A stretch of DNA of 64,000 nt from Janthinobacterium sp. 17J80-10 (GCF_004114795.1 NZ_CP035311.1:2046001-2110000), one strand, 5' to 3'. Positions 25,745 through 36,007 are shown, counted from the first letter of the stretch. Notes: generated by a model not told the origin, from the sequence alone. Numbers and translations: made by a program.

Positions 25745-26601
25745 CATCCCCGGAAATCCGGCGTACCGCATTTTTACAGGAAATGGGTGTCGGCCCGGTC
25801 TGGCGCCTGCGCGAAGCTGTCGGGCAGCAAGCCGGCCCCGCAGCTGACGAGCTTATCCCGGCCGAGCCGGCGGCTGAGCCAGTCCGGCTCGCGCCGGTGC
25901 ATTTGCCCCAGGCCGTCGACGAGGATCTCGGGGATGGGGCGGTACCCGCCTGGGTCATCGAGGAGGCGCCGTTCGAGCACGAAGTTGCGGTGGGCGGCAA
26001 TACTGCGCCAGCTGCCGATATCGCGCGCATGGACTGGGACGCCCTGCAGGCTGCCGTCGCCGGCTGTACCAAATGCCGCCTGTGCGAAAATCGTACGCGT
26101 ACCGTATTCGGCACTGGCGACCGCCAGGCGCGCTGGCTCTTTGTCGGCGAAGGTCCGGGTCACAACGAGGATTTGCAGGGCGAACCCTTCGTCGGGCCTG
26201 CCGGCAAGCTGCTCGACAACATGATGGGAGCGATGGGCTTGCGGCGCGGGGTAAATACCTACATCGCCAATATCGTCAAATGCCGGCCGATTGGCGAAAA
26301 TGGCCGCGATCGCTCGCCCCTGCCCGACGAAAGTGCGACTTGCCTGCCATACCTGGAGCGGCAGATCGCACTGATCCGTCCAAGCGTCATCGTTGCCCTG
26401 GGCAAGAGCGCTGCACTGGCGCTGTTGAATGCCGGCCCGGACACGGCAGTGGCGAGCTTGCGCGGGCGCGTGCATCGCCACGCCGGTGTGCCGGTGGTCG
26501 TGACTTACCATCCGGCCTACCTGTTGCGCAAGCCGGAGGACAAGGGCCAGGCCTGGCGCGACCTCTGCCTTGCGATGGCAACCCATGCCGCCATTGACTG
26601 A
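25741..26601 (+). CDS. Family 4/5-type uracil-DNA glycosylase, iron-sulfur
   Basis: Removes uracil from DNA in base excision repair. The 286-residue protein has a variable N-terminal part (RRTAFLQEMGVGPVWRLRE, then a Pro/Glu/Ala-rich linker) and the glycosylase domain from about residue 95. Likely 4Fe-4S ligands are in CTKCRLC, VKCRP and ATCLPYL. The active-site loop is GEGPGHNED and the DNA-binding loop is TYHPAYLLR. The ATG at 25741 overlaps the rimI stop. This family 4 type is common in beta- and alphaproteobacteria. Confidence 0.92.
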   Translation: MTSPEIRRTAFLQEMGVGPVWRLREAVGQQAGPAADELIPAEPAAEPVRLAPVHLPQAVDEDLGDGAVPAWVIEEAPFEHEVAVGGNTAPAADIARMDWDALQAAVAGCTKCRLCENRTRTVFGTGDRQARWLFVGEGPGHNEDLQGEPFVGPAGKLLDNMMGAMGLRRGVNTYIANIVKCRPIGENGRDRSPLPDESATCLPYLERQIALIRPSVIVALGKSAALALLNAGPDTAVASLRGRVHRHAGVPVVVTYHPAYLLRKPEDKGQAWRDLCLAMATHAAID

Positions 26602-27568
26602 ATCGCTGGCGGCGACTTGCCAGCAGCGATTCCATCTGCGCTGGGGCCATTTGCACGATCCGCACGTGCGCGCCCTGGCCTGGTTGCTCGATTCTCCGGA
26701 TTTGCTTGACCCCGCCGCGCCGCAATGGTCGGGGCAAGTTGCATCGCTGACGGCGCCGCTGCCGCCGGCCACGGTCGCATGGCTCGCTGCCCTGGACCAG
26801 GCCCCCGAGCCGCTGCACGACTATCTCGCCATCCAGCCTTTTACCCGTCTCGGCCGCTACGCCGAACGCCTGATGGCGTTTTATTTCACGGCGCAAGGCA
26901 TCTTGCGCGCCCACGGCGTGCAAGTGCGCAGCGCCGCCAATGAAACCATCGGGGAATTTGATTTCCTGCTGCAGCAGGGCGAGGAATTGCTGCATTGGGA
27001 ATTCGCCGTCAAGCTGTACCTGCTGGAGCCTACTGGCGCGGGGCAGGCCGCCGATTACTTCGTCGGCCCGAACCTGGCCGATACTCTCGGCAACAAGATG
27101 CACAAGATTTTTTCCCGGCAGTTGATGCTGTCGCAACATCCGGCGGCGCAATCCTGCCTGCCGCAACCAGTGGCGCGCGCGCAGGCGCTGCTGAAAGGCT
27201 GGCTGTTTTATCATCGCCACGCCGACGAAGCCTTTGCAGCGCAGGGGATTTCTGCCGGCCATTGCCGCGGGTTCTGGTGCGAACTGGCGGAAGTCGGATC
27301 GCTCGACGTGCAGCGTGCACTCATCCTGCCGCGGCTGCGCTGGCTGGCGCCAGTGAGCGTCGCGCCGCAGGAGACGCTGGACCGGGATGGCTTGCGTGCC
27401 GCCCTCGAGGAGCATTTTACCCATGACAGCATGCCGCAGCTGGTGGCGCTGCTGCAGGATGATGGCGAGGCGGCAATTGAAATTGCGCGTGGCTTCATCG
27501 TGCCCGACGACTGGCGGGCGCGGGCTGAACATCGGGTACTGCGTCCCCGCGCTATCGCTGGCGCCTAG
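26585..27568 (+). CDS. DUF1853 family protein
   Basis: A 327-residue protein of unknown function in the DUF1853 family, recognised from GRYAERLMAFYF, EFDFLL and HWEFAVKLYLLE. The family has been placed near PD-(D/E)xK nucleases; Asp in EFDFLL and the Glu/Lys of WEFAVK could be such residues, but this is not shown. It overlaps the uracil-DNA glycosylase gene by 17 bases, so a DNA repair link is plausible. It is the last gene of the tsaB operon, and its stop overlaps the stop of lplT by 4 bases. Confidence 0.85.
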   Translation: MPPLTESLAATCQQRFHLRWGHLHDPHVRALAWLLDSPDLLDPAAPQWSGQVASLTAPLPPATVAWLAALDQAPEPLHDYLAIQPFTRLGRYAERLMAFYFTAQGILRAHGVQVRSAANETIGEFDFLLQQGEELLHWEFAVKLYLLEPTGAGQAADYFVGPNLADTLGNKMHKIFSRQLMLSQHPAAQSCLPQPVARAQALLKGWLFYHRHADEAFAAQGISAGHCRGFWCELAEVGSLDVQRALILPRLRWLAPVSVAPQETLDRDGLRAALEEHFTHDSMPQLVALLQDDGEAAIEIARGFIVPDDWRARAEHRVLRPRAIAGA

Positions 27569-28833
27569 TGTTTTGGTTCGCCGATCAGGGAAATTGAATC
27601 CTGCTTGCGCTGGTTGGCCGCATGCCAGCGCATGATCAGCAGCATGATCGCGGCAACGAAGCTGCCGAACAGCAGGATGACGACATTGGCGCTCAGGTTC
27701 AGGCTGATCATGAGCGCATACAGCAGCAACATGGATAGTACGGACAGGTTTTCATTGAAATTTTGCACGGCAATCGAGTGTCCGGCGCTCATCAAAACAT
27801 GGCCGCGATGCTGCAGCAGGGCATTCATCGGCACCACGAAATAACCGGCGAGCGCGCCAACCAGGATCAGCAAGGGATAGGCAATCCAGACGGATTCGAC
27901 CATCGTCATGGTCATTACCGTCACACCCATCGCAACACCCAGGGGCATGACGCTGAGCGATTTTTTCAGTGGCACGAAGTGCGCTGCGGCGACGGCGCCC
28001 AGGGCGATGCCGACCGCGACGACACCCTGCAACGCTGCCGCCTTGTCCAGATGCATATGCAGATTGTGCTCCGCCCATTTCAGGACAATGAATTGCAGGG
28101 TGGCACCGGCGCCCCAGAAGAGCGTCGTCACTGCCAGCGAGATCTGGCCCAGGCGGTCTTTCCAGAGCGTGGTGCAGCAGCCGGCGAAATCGGCAACCAG
28201 GCGGATCGGGTTGCGTTCCTGGTGCGGATAACGCGCACCGGTGTCGGGAATCTTGAAGTTGAACAGCGAAGCGCAAACGTAGGTCAGCATAATGACCACC
28301 AACGCCGCCTCCGCTGGCGTGTTGATGCCGGTATTAATCAACGGCACATCAATACCGAGCAACTGGCTGGAAATCCGGCTGTTGACCAGTGCGCCGCCGA
28401 GAACCGTACCCAGGATGATCGAGGAAACGGTCAAGCCTTCAATCCAGCCATTGGCCGCGACCAGTTTTTCCGGCGGCAGCAATTCCGTCAGGATGCCGTA
28501 CTTGGCGGGTGAATACGCCGCCGCGCCGAGCCCGACGACGCCATAGGCGACCAGCGGGTGGACGTCCAAAAACATCAGCGCGCAGCCGAATACCTTGACC
28601 ATATTGGTCACCAGCATGACACGCCCCTTGGGCATGGAATCGGCAAAAGCGCCGACGAAGGCCGCCAGCACGACATACGACAGCACAAAGAACAGCTTCA
28701 GCAACGGTGTCATCCATTCCGGTGCATTCATGGCTGTCAAAACTGCAATGGCTACGATCAGGAGGGCATTGTCGGCGAGCGAAGAAAAAAACTGCGCCGC
28801 CATGATGGTATAAAACCCGCGATTCATCCGCAT
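27565..28833 (-). CDS. lplT: Lysophospholipid transporter LplT
   Basis: A 422-residue major facilitator that flips lysophospholipids across the inner membrane for re-acylation. Twelve or so hydrophobic segments are visible, with the LplT-type start GFYTIMAAQFFSSLADNALLIVAIAVL and the loop AAAYSPAKYGILTELLPPEKLVAANGWIEG. The usual partner acyltransferase Aas is not in the window. Met1 (28833) and Met3 (28827) are both possible. It is divergent from alr, an arrangement common in Burkholderiales. Confidence 0.93.
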   Translation of the reverse strand: MRMNRGFYTIMAAQFFSSLADNALLIVAIAVLTAMNAPEWMTPLLKLFFVLSYVVLAAFVGAFADSMPKGRVMLVTNMVKVFGCALMFLDVHPLVAYGVVGLGAAAYSPAKYGILTELLPPEKLVAANGWIEGLTVSSIILGTVLGGALVNSRISSQLLGIDVPLINTGINTPAEAALVVIMLTYVCASLFNFKIPDTGARYPHQERNPIRLVADFAGCCTTLWKDRLGQISLAVTTLFWGAGATLQFIVLKWAEHNLHMHLDKAAALQGVVAVGIALGAVAAAHFVPLKKSLSVMPLGVAMGVTVMTMTMVESVWIAYPLLILVGALAGYFVVPMNALLQHRGHVLMSAGHSIAVQNFNENLSVLSMLLLYALMISLNLSANVVILLFGSFVAAIMLLIMRWHAANQRKQDSISLIGEPKH

Positions 28834-28979
28834 TTCTAGACTGGTGGATTGTTTCTATCCAGCGTTTATACCATGAAAAGCGGCGCCAACCGTGAATTGG
28901 ACGCCACCGGAATTTCTACGCTCCGGTAAAATGGACGCGATTTCGCCGTTATCCGTTGTTACCAATACCCATCGCATTC

Positions 28980-30080
28980 ATGCCCCGTCCGCTGCTCGCC
29001 ACCATCGACATTACCGCTTTAAGACATAACCTGGCAGTCGCCATGCGCTGCGCGCCGCGCTCGAAGGTCTGGGCAGTGGTCAAGGCCAATGCCTATGGCC
29101 ATGGCCTGGCGCGCGGCATGCGCGGCTTTTCGGCGGCCGACGGCCTGGCGCTGATTGAAACCGAGGCGGCGGTGCAGTTGCGCGAGCTTGGTTGGCAAAA
29201 GCCCATCCTGTTGCTCGAAGGCGTCTTCGAGTTGGCGGATATGCATCTGGTGGCGCAGCACCGGCTCGATATCGCCATCCATTGCGAAGAACAGATCGCC
29301 ATGCTGGAGCAATCCGGGTTGTCGAACCCCGTCGATGTGCACCTGAAACTCAACAGCGGCATGAACCGCCTTGGCTTCCGGCCTGATGCCTTTCGCGCCG
29401 CCTATGCGCGCCTGCGCGCCATTCCCGCCGTGCGCGAGATTGGCATGATGACCCATTTTGCCAATGCCGAGGCAGCTGATAATCCCGGCATGCCGCTGGC
29501 CGAGCAGGTGGCGCGTTTTGCGCGTGCCACGGAAGGCCTGGCCGGGCCGCGCAGCTTGTCCAATTCCGCCGGCGTGCTGTTGCACGAGGATGCGCAGGCT
29601 TTGTCGGACTGGATACGCCCCGGCATTATGCTGTACGGCGCCACGCCTGGGGCGCGCAGCGCGGCAGGCTTCGCATTGCGCCCGGCCATGACCCTGACCA
29701 GCCGCATCATCGGCGTGCAGCGCATCGGGGCCGGCGAAACGGTCGGCTACGGCAGCCGCTTTGCCGCCGCAGCTCCCATGATCGTCGGCGTGGTCGCCTG
29801 CGGTTATGCCGATGGTTATCCGCGCCATGCGCCCAGCGGCACGCCGGTCCTTGTGAATGGCGTGCGTACCCGCCTGCTGGGCACCGTGTCGATGGACATG
29901 ATCAGCGTCGACCTGACCGATATTGACGGCGCCGGCGTCGGTAGTGCCGTCACCTTGTGGGGCGAGCACTTGCCGATCGACGAGGTGGCCAATGCCGCCG
30001 GCACCGTCGGTTATGAATTGATGTGCGCGCTGGCGCCGCGCGTGCGCGTCATCGAGCGCGACGGCGATCCTGCCCAATAA
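28980..30080 (+). CDS. alr: Alanine racemase
   Basis: Converts L-alanine to D-alanine for peptidoglycan, with pyridoxal phosphate. The 366-residue protein has the PLP lysine Lys35 in VKANAYGHG and the second catalytic base Tyr in [12 protein letters not shown] ([12 protein letters not shown]) and GYADGYPR are typical. The ATG at 28980 gives the normal family start ([17 protein letters not shown]); a frame from 28956 adds eight unlikely residues. radA starts 25 bases after the stop, so the two may be cotranscribed. Confidence 0.95.
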   Translation: MPRPLLATIDITALRHNLAVAMRCAPRSKVWAVVKANAYGHGLARGMRGFSAADGLALIETEAAVQLRELGWQKPILLLEGVFELADMHLVAQHRLDIAIHCEEQIAMLEQSGLSNPVDVHLKLNSGMNRLGFRPDAFRAAYARLRAIPAVREIGMMTHFANAEAADNPGMPLAEQVARFARATEGLAGPRSLSNSAGVLLHEDAQALSDWIRPGIMLYGATPGARSAAGFALRPAMTLTSRIIGVQRIGAGETVGYGSRFAAAAPMIVGVVACGYADGYPRHAPSGTPVLVNGVRTRLLGTVSMDMISVDLTDIDGAGVGSAVTLWGEHLPIDEVANAAGTVGYELMCALAPRVRVIERDGDPAQ

Positions 30081-30105
30081 CGCAATCGCGCAACGGACTA
30101 TTGCC

Positions 30106-31479
30106 ATGGCCAAGCCTAAAACCAATTACACCTGCACCGAATGCGGCGGCGTCTCTGCCAAGTGGGCGGGGCAGTGCCCGGCCTGCGGCCAGTGGAACAC
30201 CCTGGTGGAAACCCTGGTCGAAACCGTCGGCAACCGCTATTCGACGCCGCAGCAGGGGCTGGCGCAAGCCACCCCGGTCCTGAGCCTGGCCGACATCGAG
30301 GCGATCGACGTGCCGCGTTTTACGACCGGCATCGAGGAATTCGACCGGGTGCTGGGCGGCGGGCTCGTCGCCGGTGGCGTGGTGCTGATCGGTGGCGACC
30401 CCGGCATCGGCAAGTCGACCCTGCTGCTGCAGGCGCTGGCCAATCTTTCCCGCGAGCGCAAGGTCCTTTACATCAGCGGCGAAGAATCCGGCGCCCAGAT
30501 CGCCCTGCGCGCCAAGCGCCTGGCAGTCGATGCCCAGGAACTGAAGCTGCAGGCGGAAATCCAGCTGGAAAAGATCCTCGCCACGCTGGCCGAGCAAAAG
30601 CCCCAGGTGGCGGTCATCGATTCGATCCAGACCATGTATTCGGATGCGCTGACCTCGGCGCCGGGCTCTGTCGCCCAGGTGCGCGAATGCGCCGCGCAAC
30701 TGACCCGGGTGGCCAAGCAGACCGGCATCACCATCATCATGGTCGGCCACGTCACCAAGGAAGGCGCGCTGGCAGGCCCGCGCGTGCTCGAGCACATCGT
30801 TGATACCGTGCTGTATTTCGAGGGCGACACGCATTCGAGCTTTCGCCTGGTGCGCGCCTTCAAGAACCGTTTCGGCGCGGTCAACGAACTGGGCGTGTTT
30901 GCCATGACGGAGAAGGGCTTGAAGGGGGTTTCCAATCCTTCGGCACTGTTCCTGTCGCAACATGATAGCCAGGTGGCGGGCTCCTGCGTGATGGTGACGC
31001 AGGAAGGCACGCGTCCGCTCCTCGTGGAAATCCAGGCGCTGGTCGATACCTCGCACGTGCCCAACGCGCGGCGGCTGTCGGTCGGCCTGGAGCAAAACCG
31101 CCTGGCCATGCTGCTGGCAGTGCTGCACCGGCATGCCGGCGTGGCCGCGTTCGACCAGGATGTCTTCATCAATGCGGTGGGCGGCGTCAAGATCACGGAG
31201 CCGGCGGCTGACCTGGCAGTCTTGCTGGCGATTCAATCATCCATGCGCAACAAGCCGCTGCCGCGCGGACTTGCGGTATTCGGCGAAGTCGGCCTGGCGG
31301 GTGAGATCCGCCCGGCGCCGCGCGGCCAGGAGCGCTTGCGCGAAGCCGCCAAGCTGGGTTTTTCGATCGCCATGATCCCGAAAGCCAATGCGCCGAAACA
31401 GAAGATCGAGGGCCTGACCATCATTGGCGTCGAGCGCATCGACGAGGCGCTCGACAAGATCCGCAATACCGACCTGTAG
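30106..31479 (+). CDS. radA: DNA repair protein RadA
   Basis: RadA is a RecA-like ATPase that drives branch migration in recombination repair. The 457-residue protein has an N-terminal C4 zinc finger (CTECGG...CPACG), Walker A GGDPGIGKST, Walker B VAVIDSIQT, the RadA-specific FKNRFG motif, and a Lon-protease-like C-terminal domain (FGEVGLAGEIRP). Length and motifs are complete. It follows alr closely. Confidence 0.96.
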   Translation: MAKPKTNYTCTECGGVSAKWAGQCPACGQWNTLVETLVETVGNRYSTPQQGLAQATPVLSLADIEAIDVPRFTTGIEEFDRVLGGGLVAGGVVLIGGDPGIGKSTLLLQALANLSRERKVLYISGEESGAQIALRAKRLAVDAQELKLQAEIQLEKILATLAEQKPQVAVIDSIQTMYSDALTSAPGSVAQVRECAAQLTRVAKQTGITIIMVGHVTKEGALAGPRVLEHIVDTVLYFEGDTHSSFRLVRAFKNRFGAVNELGVFAMTEKGLKGVSNPSALFLSQHDSQVAGSCVMVTQEGTRPLLVEIQALVDTSHVPNARRLSVGLEQNRLAMLLAVLHRHAGVAAFDQDVFINAVGGVKITEPAADLAVLLAIQSSMRNKPLPRGLAVFGEVGLAGEIRPAPRGQERLREAAKLGFSIAMIPKANAPKQKIEGLTIIGVERIDEALDKIRNTDL

Positions 31480-31519
31480 CGCCAAGGTACAAGGCGCAGG
31501 GCGACGGTTTTTGCGCCTG

Positions 31520-32734
31520 TCAGCCTTGCGGGTTGGCCAGTTTGTGCGTGCGCCAGCCGAGCACCGCCAATACGCTGGCAAGTGCGGCCATACACGTGCA
31601 AAACACCACCAGTGTCCGCGCCAGGCCAATGTGGTCGGATAGCCAGCCTACGCCCAGGATCGGCACGATGGTGCCGCAGTAACCAATCATCAGATAGGTT
31701 GAAATCAGGCCGGACCGGTTGGCCGGCGTGGAGATCTTGTTAACCAACATCATGCCAGCAAGGTTGCACAATCCGTGACTCAGTGCGGTGGTGAGTACGC
31801 ACAACACAAACAGCAGCCCTGATCCGACGAAATTATTAATCAATAGCAGCAGATTACTCAGCGCCAGCGTTGCAAATCCCACGACCATAGCCGTCTTGGG
31901 ATGCACGGTGCGGGCAAGGTGTTGAGAGGCAGCCGACAAAAACAGGATCACGCCGACCGACAGGCCCGAGACGGCCGGCCCGTGCCACGGCACCATGCGG
32001 TCCATGAAACTCGGCGCCAGCGACGCGTAGAGGCTGAAGATGCCGAAGGCGCAAAAGGCACCCATGCTGGCAATGGCAAAGTGGCGTGCAAAGCGCGGTT
32101 CTGGCAGCGTCACTTTGGGTAGCCATTCGCGCAGGCGCAACGGCACTGCTTCATGCGCGGCAGGCGCCTGCAGATGGGCAGGCAGGGACATTGTCCACAA
32201 TGCCCAGATCGCCACGGCGCCCAGCAGCAGCGATGGCACATAGGCTGTCACCAATGGTGCTGGCGCCCACTGCGCGACGACACCCCCCACCACCGGCCCC
32301 AGACCGAATCCGAAGGCAATCATCAGGCTCGTGGTGGCCGAGGCGCGTTGCATGTCGCCTTTGTTGCCCACTTGCGTCAGCCCCAGTGAGGCCGAGGTTG
32401 TGATCAGCCCCGACGCCACACCGATCACCACGCGGCCTGCGATCAGCGAGGGAACATCCCATGCACACGCTGAAATCAGCACCCCCAAAGTGACAATCAC
32501 CAGCCCGGCGCGCAGCACGGGCAGGAAGCCATAACGGTCATTAAGGCGCGCCAGCAATAACAGGCTTGCCAGCGCGGCGACCATATACGCCACAAAAACG
32601 ATGGTGATGTGGCTTGGCTGCAAACCCCACGCTTGCTGATACAGAGGATACAGGGGGCTTGCAAGGGCAGTGCCCATGACACCCACGCACATGCAAAAAC
32701 ACAACCAAAGATAGGGTGAGGGTTTAATCGGCAC
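31520..32734 (-). CDS. MFS transporter
   Basis: A major facilitator superfamily permease of about 404 residues with 12 predicted membrane helices. The loop 2-3 signature is ARLNDRYGFLPVLRAGL, and GLGPVVGGVVAQW in helix 5 is typical of drug/H+ antiporters. The substrate is unknown. The start is uncertain: a GTG at 32734 gives a normal MFS N-terminus, while a TTG at 32800 adds 22 polar residues; neither has a clear ribosome site. It converges with radA. Confidence 0.85.
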   Translation of the reverse strand: MPIKPSPYLWLCFCMCVGVMGTALASPLYPLYQQAWGLQPSHITIVFVAYMVAALASLLLLARLNDRYGFLPVLRAGLVIVTLGVLISACAWDVPSLIAGRVVIGVASGLITTSASLGLTQVGNKGDMQRASATTSLMIAFGFGLGPVVGGVVAQWAPAPLVTAYVPSLLLGAVAIWALWTMSLPAHLQAPAAHEAVPLRLREWLPKVTLPEPRFARHFAIASMGAFCAFGIFSLYASLAPSFMDRMVPWHGPAVSGLSVGVILFLSAASQHLARTVHPKTAMVVGFATLALSNLLLLINNFVGSGLLFVLCVLTTALSHGLCNLAGMMLVNKISTPANRSGLISTYLMIGYCGTIVPILGVGWLSDHIGLARTLVVFCTCMAALASVLAVLGWRTHKLANPQG

Positions 32735-32903
32735 AGAAAGGAACGCGGAAGCGGGAAGGTTGGATGATTTTCTCGCCCAGAGCGGCTTTGCTAAATGCAA
32801 ATGCTATCGGCAGGGGCGAGTGTGCTGCATTGTAATCCAGCCGCAAGAAAGCTGCGGCAGGGTCAGGCGATCAATTTCGGTGCGTTCAGCGGGATCGTAC
32901 GGT

Positions 32904-34232
32904 TCAGGCAGCGACCAGCCGGGCGGCTTCAACCCCGCTCCTGACCGCCGATTCCAGCGTCGCCGGATAATCGCTGGCGACATAATCGCCGGCCAAAAAC
33001 AGATTGCCCAGCCCGGTGGCCGCCGCCGGTCGCGCCAATGCCGGCGTGCAGGAAAAGGTCGCGCGCTTTTCCGAAATGAGCTTGCTCCAGCGCGGCGCCA
33101 GCAATTCAGGCTGCTGCAAAGCCTGCGCCAATTGATGTGTCACAGCCGCAATCAGGGCCTCCTGTCCGGATTCGATCGCCGTGGCGGAAGTGCTGACCAC
33201 CACCGCCAGCAAGCCCGACTGGTCAGCAGCCAGCTGGCCTCGGTCGAACACGAACTGTCCCCAGTGGCCGCGCGCCGCATCATCGATCAGCGCAAGGAAA
33301 GGTTGCGCCAGGCGGATGTGTGCATCGTACTGCAGGTAGCAGGTGGTGATCGGCTCATGCTCGAAGCCCGGCAAGGCTGGCGCGCCCGGGATGGCTGCCA
33401 GGAGTTCGGCGGCACGCCCGGGGTCGGTGGCGACAATGACGGCATCGAAATGCTGCAGGGCCGCGGCGCCATCGCCATTGGTGTGCAGCGTCCAGGCGCG
33501 ATGCGCAGGGTCGCTGCCTGCCTGGATTGCCAGCACCGTGCAGCCGGCGGCGATGCTGCCGCCAGCCCGTTCTACATACGCGGCGGCGTGCTGCGGAAAC
33601 AGCGCGGTCAGGTCAACCTTCGGGATCAGCATGTCGGAGGCGGCGCGGCGCGCCCCCAGGCTGTCGCGCAAGACATTCAGGAAGACTTGCGCCGAGGCCC
33701 GTTCTGGCACGGTGTTCAGCGCGGCGATGCAAAGCGGGCGCCACATCAGCTGCGTCAGGCGCTCGGTCTGGTCGAAGCGCTCCAGCAATTCCGTCACCGT
33801 GCAATCCTGGTGCAGCTGCCAGTCCATCCAGCGCGCCGTGCTGGAAAAGCGCGCCAGCGCCAGCTTGTCCGCGCGGGCCAGGCCCTTGGCGCGCAACAGC
33901 GCTGCCAGCAGATGCAGTGGCGCCGGCAGGCGCGGCGCGATGAAATCCATGCCGCCCGCATTTTTCGGGTAACGCATTTGCAACGGCAGGCGCAGGAAGG
34001 CGTCGGAGGCTTTCATGCCGACCGCCTGCATCAGGCGCAGCGACGCCGTGTATGCCCCAAGCAGGATGTGCTGGCCATTGTCGAGCAGCATGCCTTGCAG
34101 TTCGACTGCGCGGGCGCGCCCGCCCAAAGTGCGCGCGCGCTCGAATAGCGTGACCCGATGGCCGCGCGCGCTGGCTTCGACCGCGGCGGCGCAACCGGCC
34201 CAGCCGGCGCCGATTACGGCAACGTCAGCCAT
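32904..34232 (-). CDS. hpnE: Hydroxysqualene dehydroxylase HpnE
   Basis: HpnE reduces hydroxysqualene to squalene with FAD, the last step of the bacterial HpnCDE route from farnesyl diphosphate. The 442-residue protein has the FAD motif VIGAGWAGCAAAVEA at its start, the second conserved segment FERARTLGGRARA, and a C-terminal LFLAGDYVASDYPATLESAVRSG typical of the phytoene desaturase/amine oxidase family. It begins 12 bases after hpnD. A squalene-hopene cyclase gene is not in the window. Confidence 0.93.
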   Translation of the reverse strand: MADVAVIGAGWAGCAAAVEASARGHRVTLFERARTLGGRARAVELQGMLLDNGQHILLGAYTASLRLMQAVGMKASDAFLRLPLQMRYPKNAGGMDFIAPRLPAPLHLLAALLRAKGLARADKLALARFSSTARWMDWQLHQDCTVTELLERFDQTERLTQLMWRPLCIAALNTVPERASAQVFLNVLRDSLGARRAASDMLIPKVDLTALFPQHAAAYVERAGGSIAAGCTVLAIQAGSDPAHRAWTLHTNGDGAAALQHFDAVIVATDPGRAAELLAAIPGAPALPGFEHEPITTCYLQYDAHIRLAQPFLALIDDAARGHWGQFVFDRGQLAADQSGLLAVVVSTSATAIESGQEALIAAVTHQLAQALQQPELLAPRWSKLISEKRATFSCTPALARPAAATGLGNLFLAGDYVASDYPATLESAVRSGVEAARLVAA

Positions 34233-34244
34233 GCCCTGGCACCC

Positions 34245-35078
34245 TCAGCCGCGCACATAGGTTTTCCACGCCAGCCAGAGCTTGCGGATCGGCGTGAGCG
34301 AAATGCGCTGGTTCAGCACGTGGTAGCCATCACGCTCGATTTCGGTCAGCAGGGTACGGTAAATTGCCGCCATCATCAGGCCGGGACGCTGGGCGCGCCG
34401 GTCTGCCGCCGGCAGCAGGGCGAAGGCTTCGTCATAGACGGTCTGCGCGCGCTGCACCTGGAAGCGCATGAGCTTTTCGAAATTGTCGCTGTGGCGCGCA
34501 TTGAGCAAGTCGGCAGCGGTTACATTGAATTGCTGCAGCTCGTTCACCGGTAGGTAGATGCGGCCGATGCGCGCATCTTCGCCGACATCGCGGATGATGT
34601 TGGTGAGCTGAAAAGCCAGTCCGAGCTTTTCCGCAAATTGCAGAGTCTGTGGCTGGGTATAGCCGAAAATGCTGGCGGAGAGGATGCCGACCACGCCCGC
34701 CACATGCCAGCAATAGCGCTGCAGCCCCGGATAATCGAGGTAGCGGGTCTGGTCCAGGTCCATTTCCATGCCATCGATAATCGCCAGCAGATGCTGGCCA
34801 TCCAGAGCGAACGGCGCGAGGTGCGGTTGCAGGGCGAGGGTCACCGGATGGCTCGGGCTGCCGGCCAGCATCGCCGTGATCTCCTTGCGCCACCACATCA
34901 GCTTGTTGCGCGCCACCGAGACGTCGGTGCAGTCATCCACCGTGTCGTCCACCTCGCGGCAAAACGCATACAGGGCGGTTATCGCCCTGCGCCGCTCGGG
35001 CGGCAGGAACAGGAAGCTGTAATAAAAGCTCGAACCGCTTTTCGCGGCTTTTTCTTGGCAATATTCGTCTGGCGACAT
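34245..35078 (-). CDS. hpnD: Presqualene diphosphate synthase HpnD
   Basis: HpnD joins two farnesyl diphosphates to presqualene diphosphate. The chosen ATG (35078) gives 277 residues, the usual length, starting MSPDEYCQEKAAKSGSSFYYSF. The two Asp-rich motifs are REVDDTVDD and NIIRDVGEDARIGRIYLP. A longer frame exists up to 35432 but runs into hpnC. It lies between hpnC (110-base gap) and hpnE. Confidence 0.93.
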   Translation of the reverse strand: MSPDEYCQEKAAKSGSSFYYSFLFLPPERRRAITALYAFCREVDDTVDDCTDVSVARNKLMWWRKEITAMLAGSPSHPVTLALQPHLAPFALDGQHLLAIIDGMEMDLDQTRYLDYPGLQRYCWHVAGVVGILSASIFGYTQPQTLQFAEKLGLAFQLTNIIRDVGEDARIGRIYLPVNELQQFNVTAADLLNARHSDNFEKLMRFQVQRAQTVYDEAFALLPAADRRAQRPGLMMAAIYRTLLTEIERDGYHVLNQRISLTPIRKLWLAWKTYVRG

Positions 35079-35188
35079 GGAAGCGTTCAAAGTGCTGCTT
35101 GGCAAAGGCGCTATGCTAGCCGAATTGGCCACTCCCGGCCAAATTGAATTTGCATGCGATGGCATTGCCCCACATCTTGCCGCGCTTT

Positions 35189-36007
35189 TCAATGCTCGCG
35201 CATCCACAGGCTGCGCCATGCCAGCACCAGCCAGTCCGCCTTGCCCAGTTTCGGCCGGTGTCGGTATACGTCGTAATCGGCTGCCTCGATCCGTTCCAGG
35301 ATGCGCAAGCCACCCTGGACCACCATGCGCAATTCCCAGCCGATGCGCCCTGGCAGCCGCAGGGCCAGCGGCGCGCCGGATAGCATGAGGGCGCGCGCAC
35401 GCTGTACCTCGAACGCCATCAGTTGCCGCCATGCCGCAGTGTCGCGCTGGGCAGCAATGTCACTTTCCGTGACGCCGAAGCGCTGCATGTCTTCCTGCGG
35501 CAGATAGATGCGGTTTTTGTCCCAATCGATCGCCACGTCTTGCCAGAAATTGATTAATTGCAGGGCGCTGCAGATGGCATCCGACTGCGTCACATTCCGA
35601 CTATCTGTGGCACCGTACAGGTGCAGCATCAGCAGGCCCACCGGGTTGGCGGAACGGCGGCAATAATCCAGCAACGTGGTGAAATCGGCATAGCGCGGCG
35701 TCACCACATCCTGGCTGAAGGCCGACAGCAAGTCGCGCAAGGGTTGCACGGGCAGGGCGTATTCCGCCGCGACGCGCGCCAGCGCAGCAAACATCGGGTC
35801 CTCCACAGGCGTGCCATGATCGATGTGGTCCAGTTGGCGGGCATATGCGGCGAGGGCTGCAAGGCGCTCCTGCGGCTGCAGGTCGCCCTCATCGGCCAGG
35901 TCGTCGGCGCTGCGCGCAAAGGCATAGATTGCCGCGACAGCAGGTCTTAGTCGTTTTGGCAATAAAATCGAGGCGACCGGAAAATTTTCGTAATGATTGA
36001 CTGACAT
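35189..36007 (-). CDS. hpnC: Hydroxysqualene synthase HpnC
   Basis: HpnC converts presqualene diphosphate to hydroxysqualene. The 272-residue trans-isoprenyl diphosphate synthase homologue has ARSADDLADEGD as first Asp motif and INFWQDVAIDWDKNRIYLP as second. VNHYENFPVAS at the start is typical for HpnC. It is the first gene of hpnCDE. Its promoter must lie in the gap shared with the RND operon, and an inverted repeat (36018-36034) sits just 11 bases before its ATG. Confidence 0.93.
   Translation of the reverse strand: MSVNHYENFPVASILLPKRLRPAVAAIYAFARSADDLADEGDLQPQERLAALAAYARQLDHIDHGTPVEDPMFAALARVAAEYALPVQPLRDLLSAFSQDVVTPRYADFTTLLDYCRRSANPVGLLMLHLYGATDSRNVTQSDAICSALQLINFWQDVAIDWDKNRIYLPQEDMQRFGVTESDIAAQRDTAAWRQLMAFEVQRARALMLSGAPLALRLPGRIGWELRMVVQGGLRILERIEAADYDVYRHRPKLGKADWLVLAWRSLWMREH

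Noticed and set aside
34245-35432. A long N-terminal extension of HpnD
   Set aside because: The extension overlaps hpnC out of frame and is not like any HpnD; the standard start at 35078 gives the family length.
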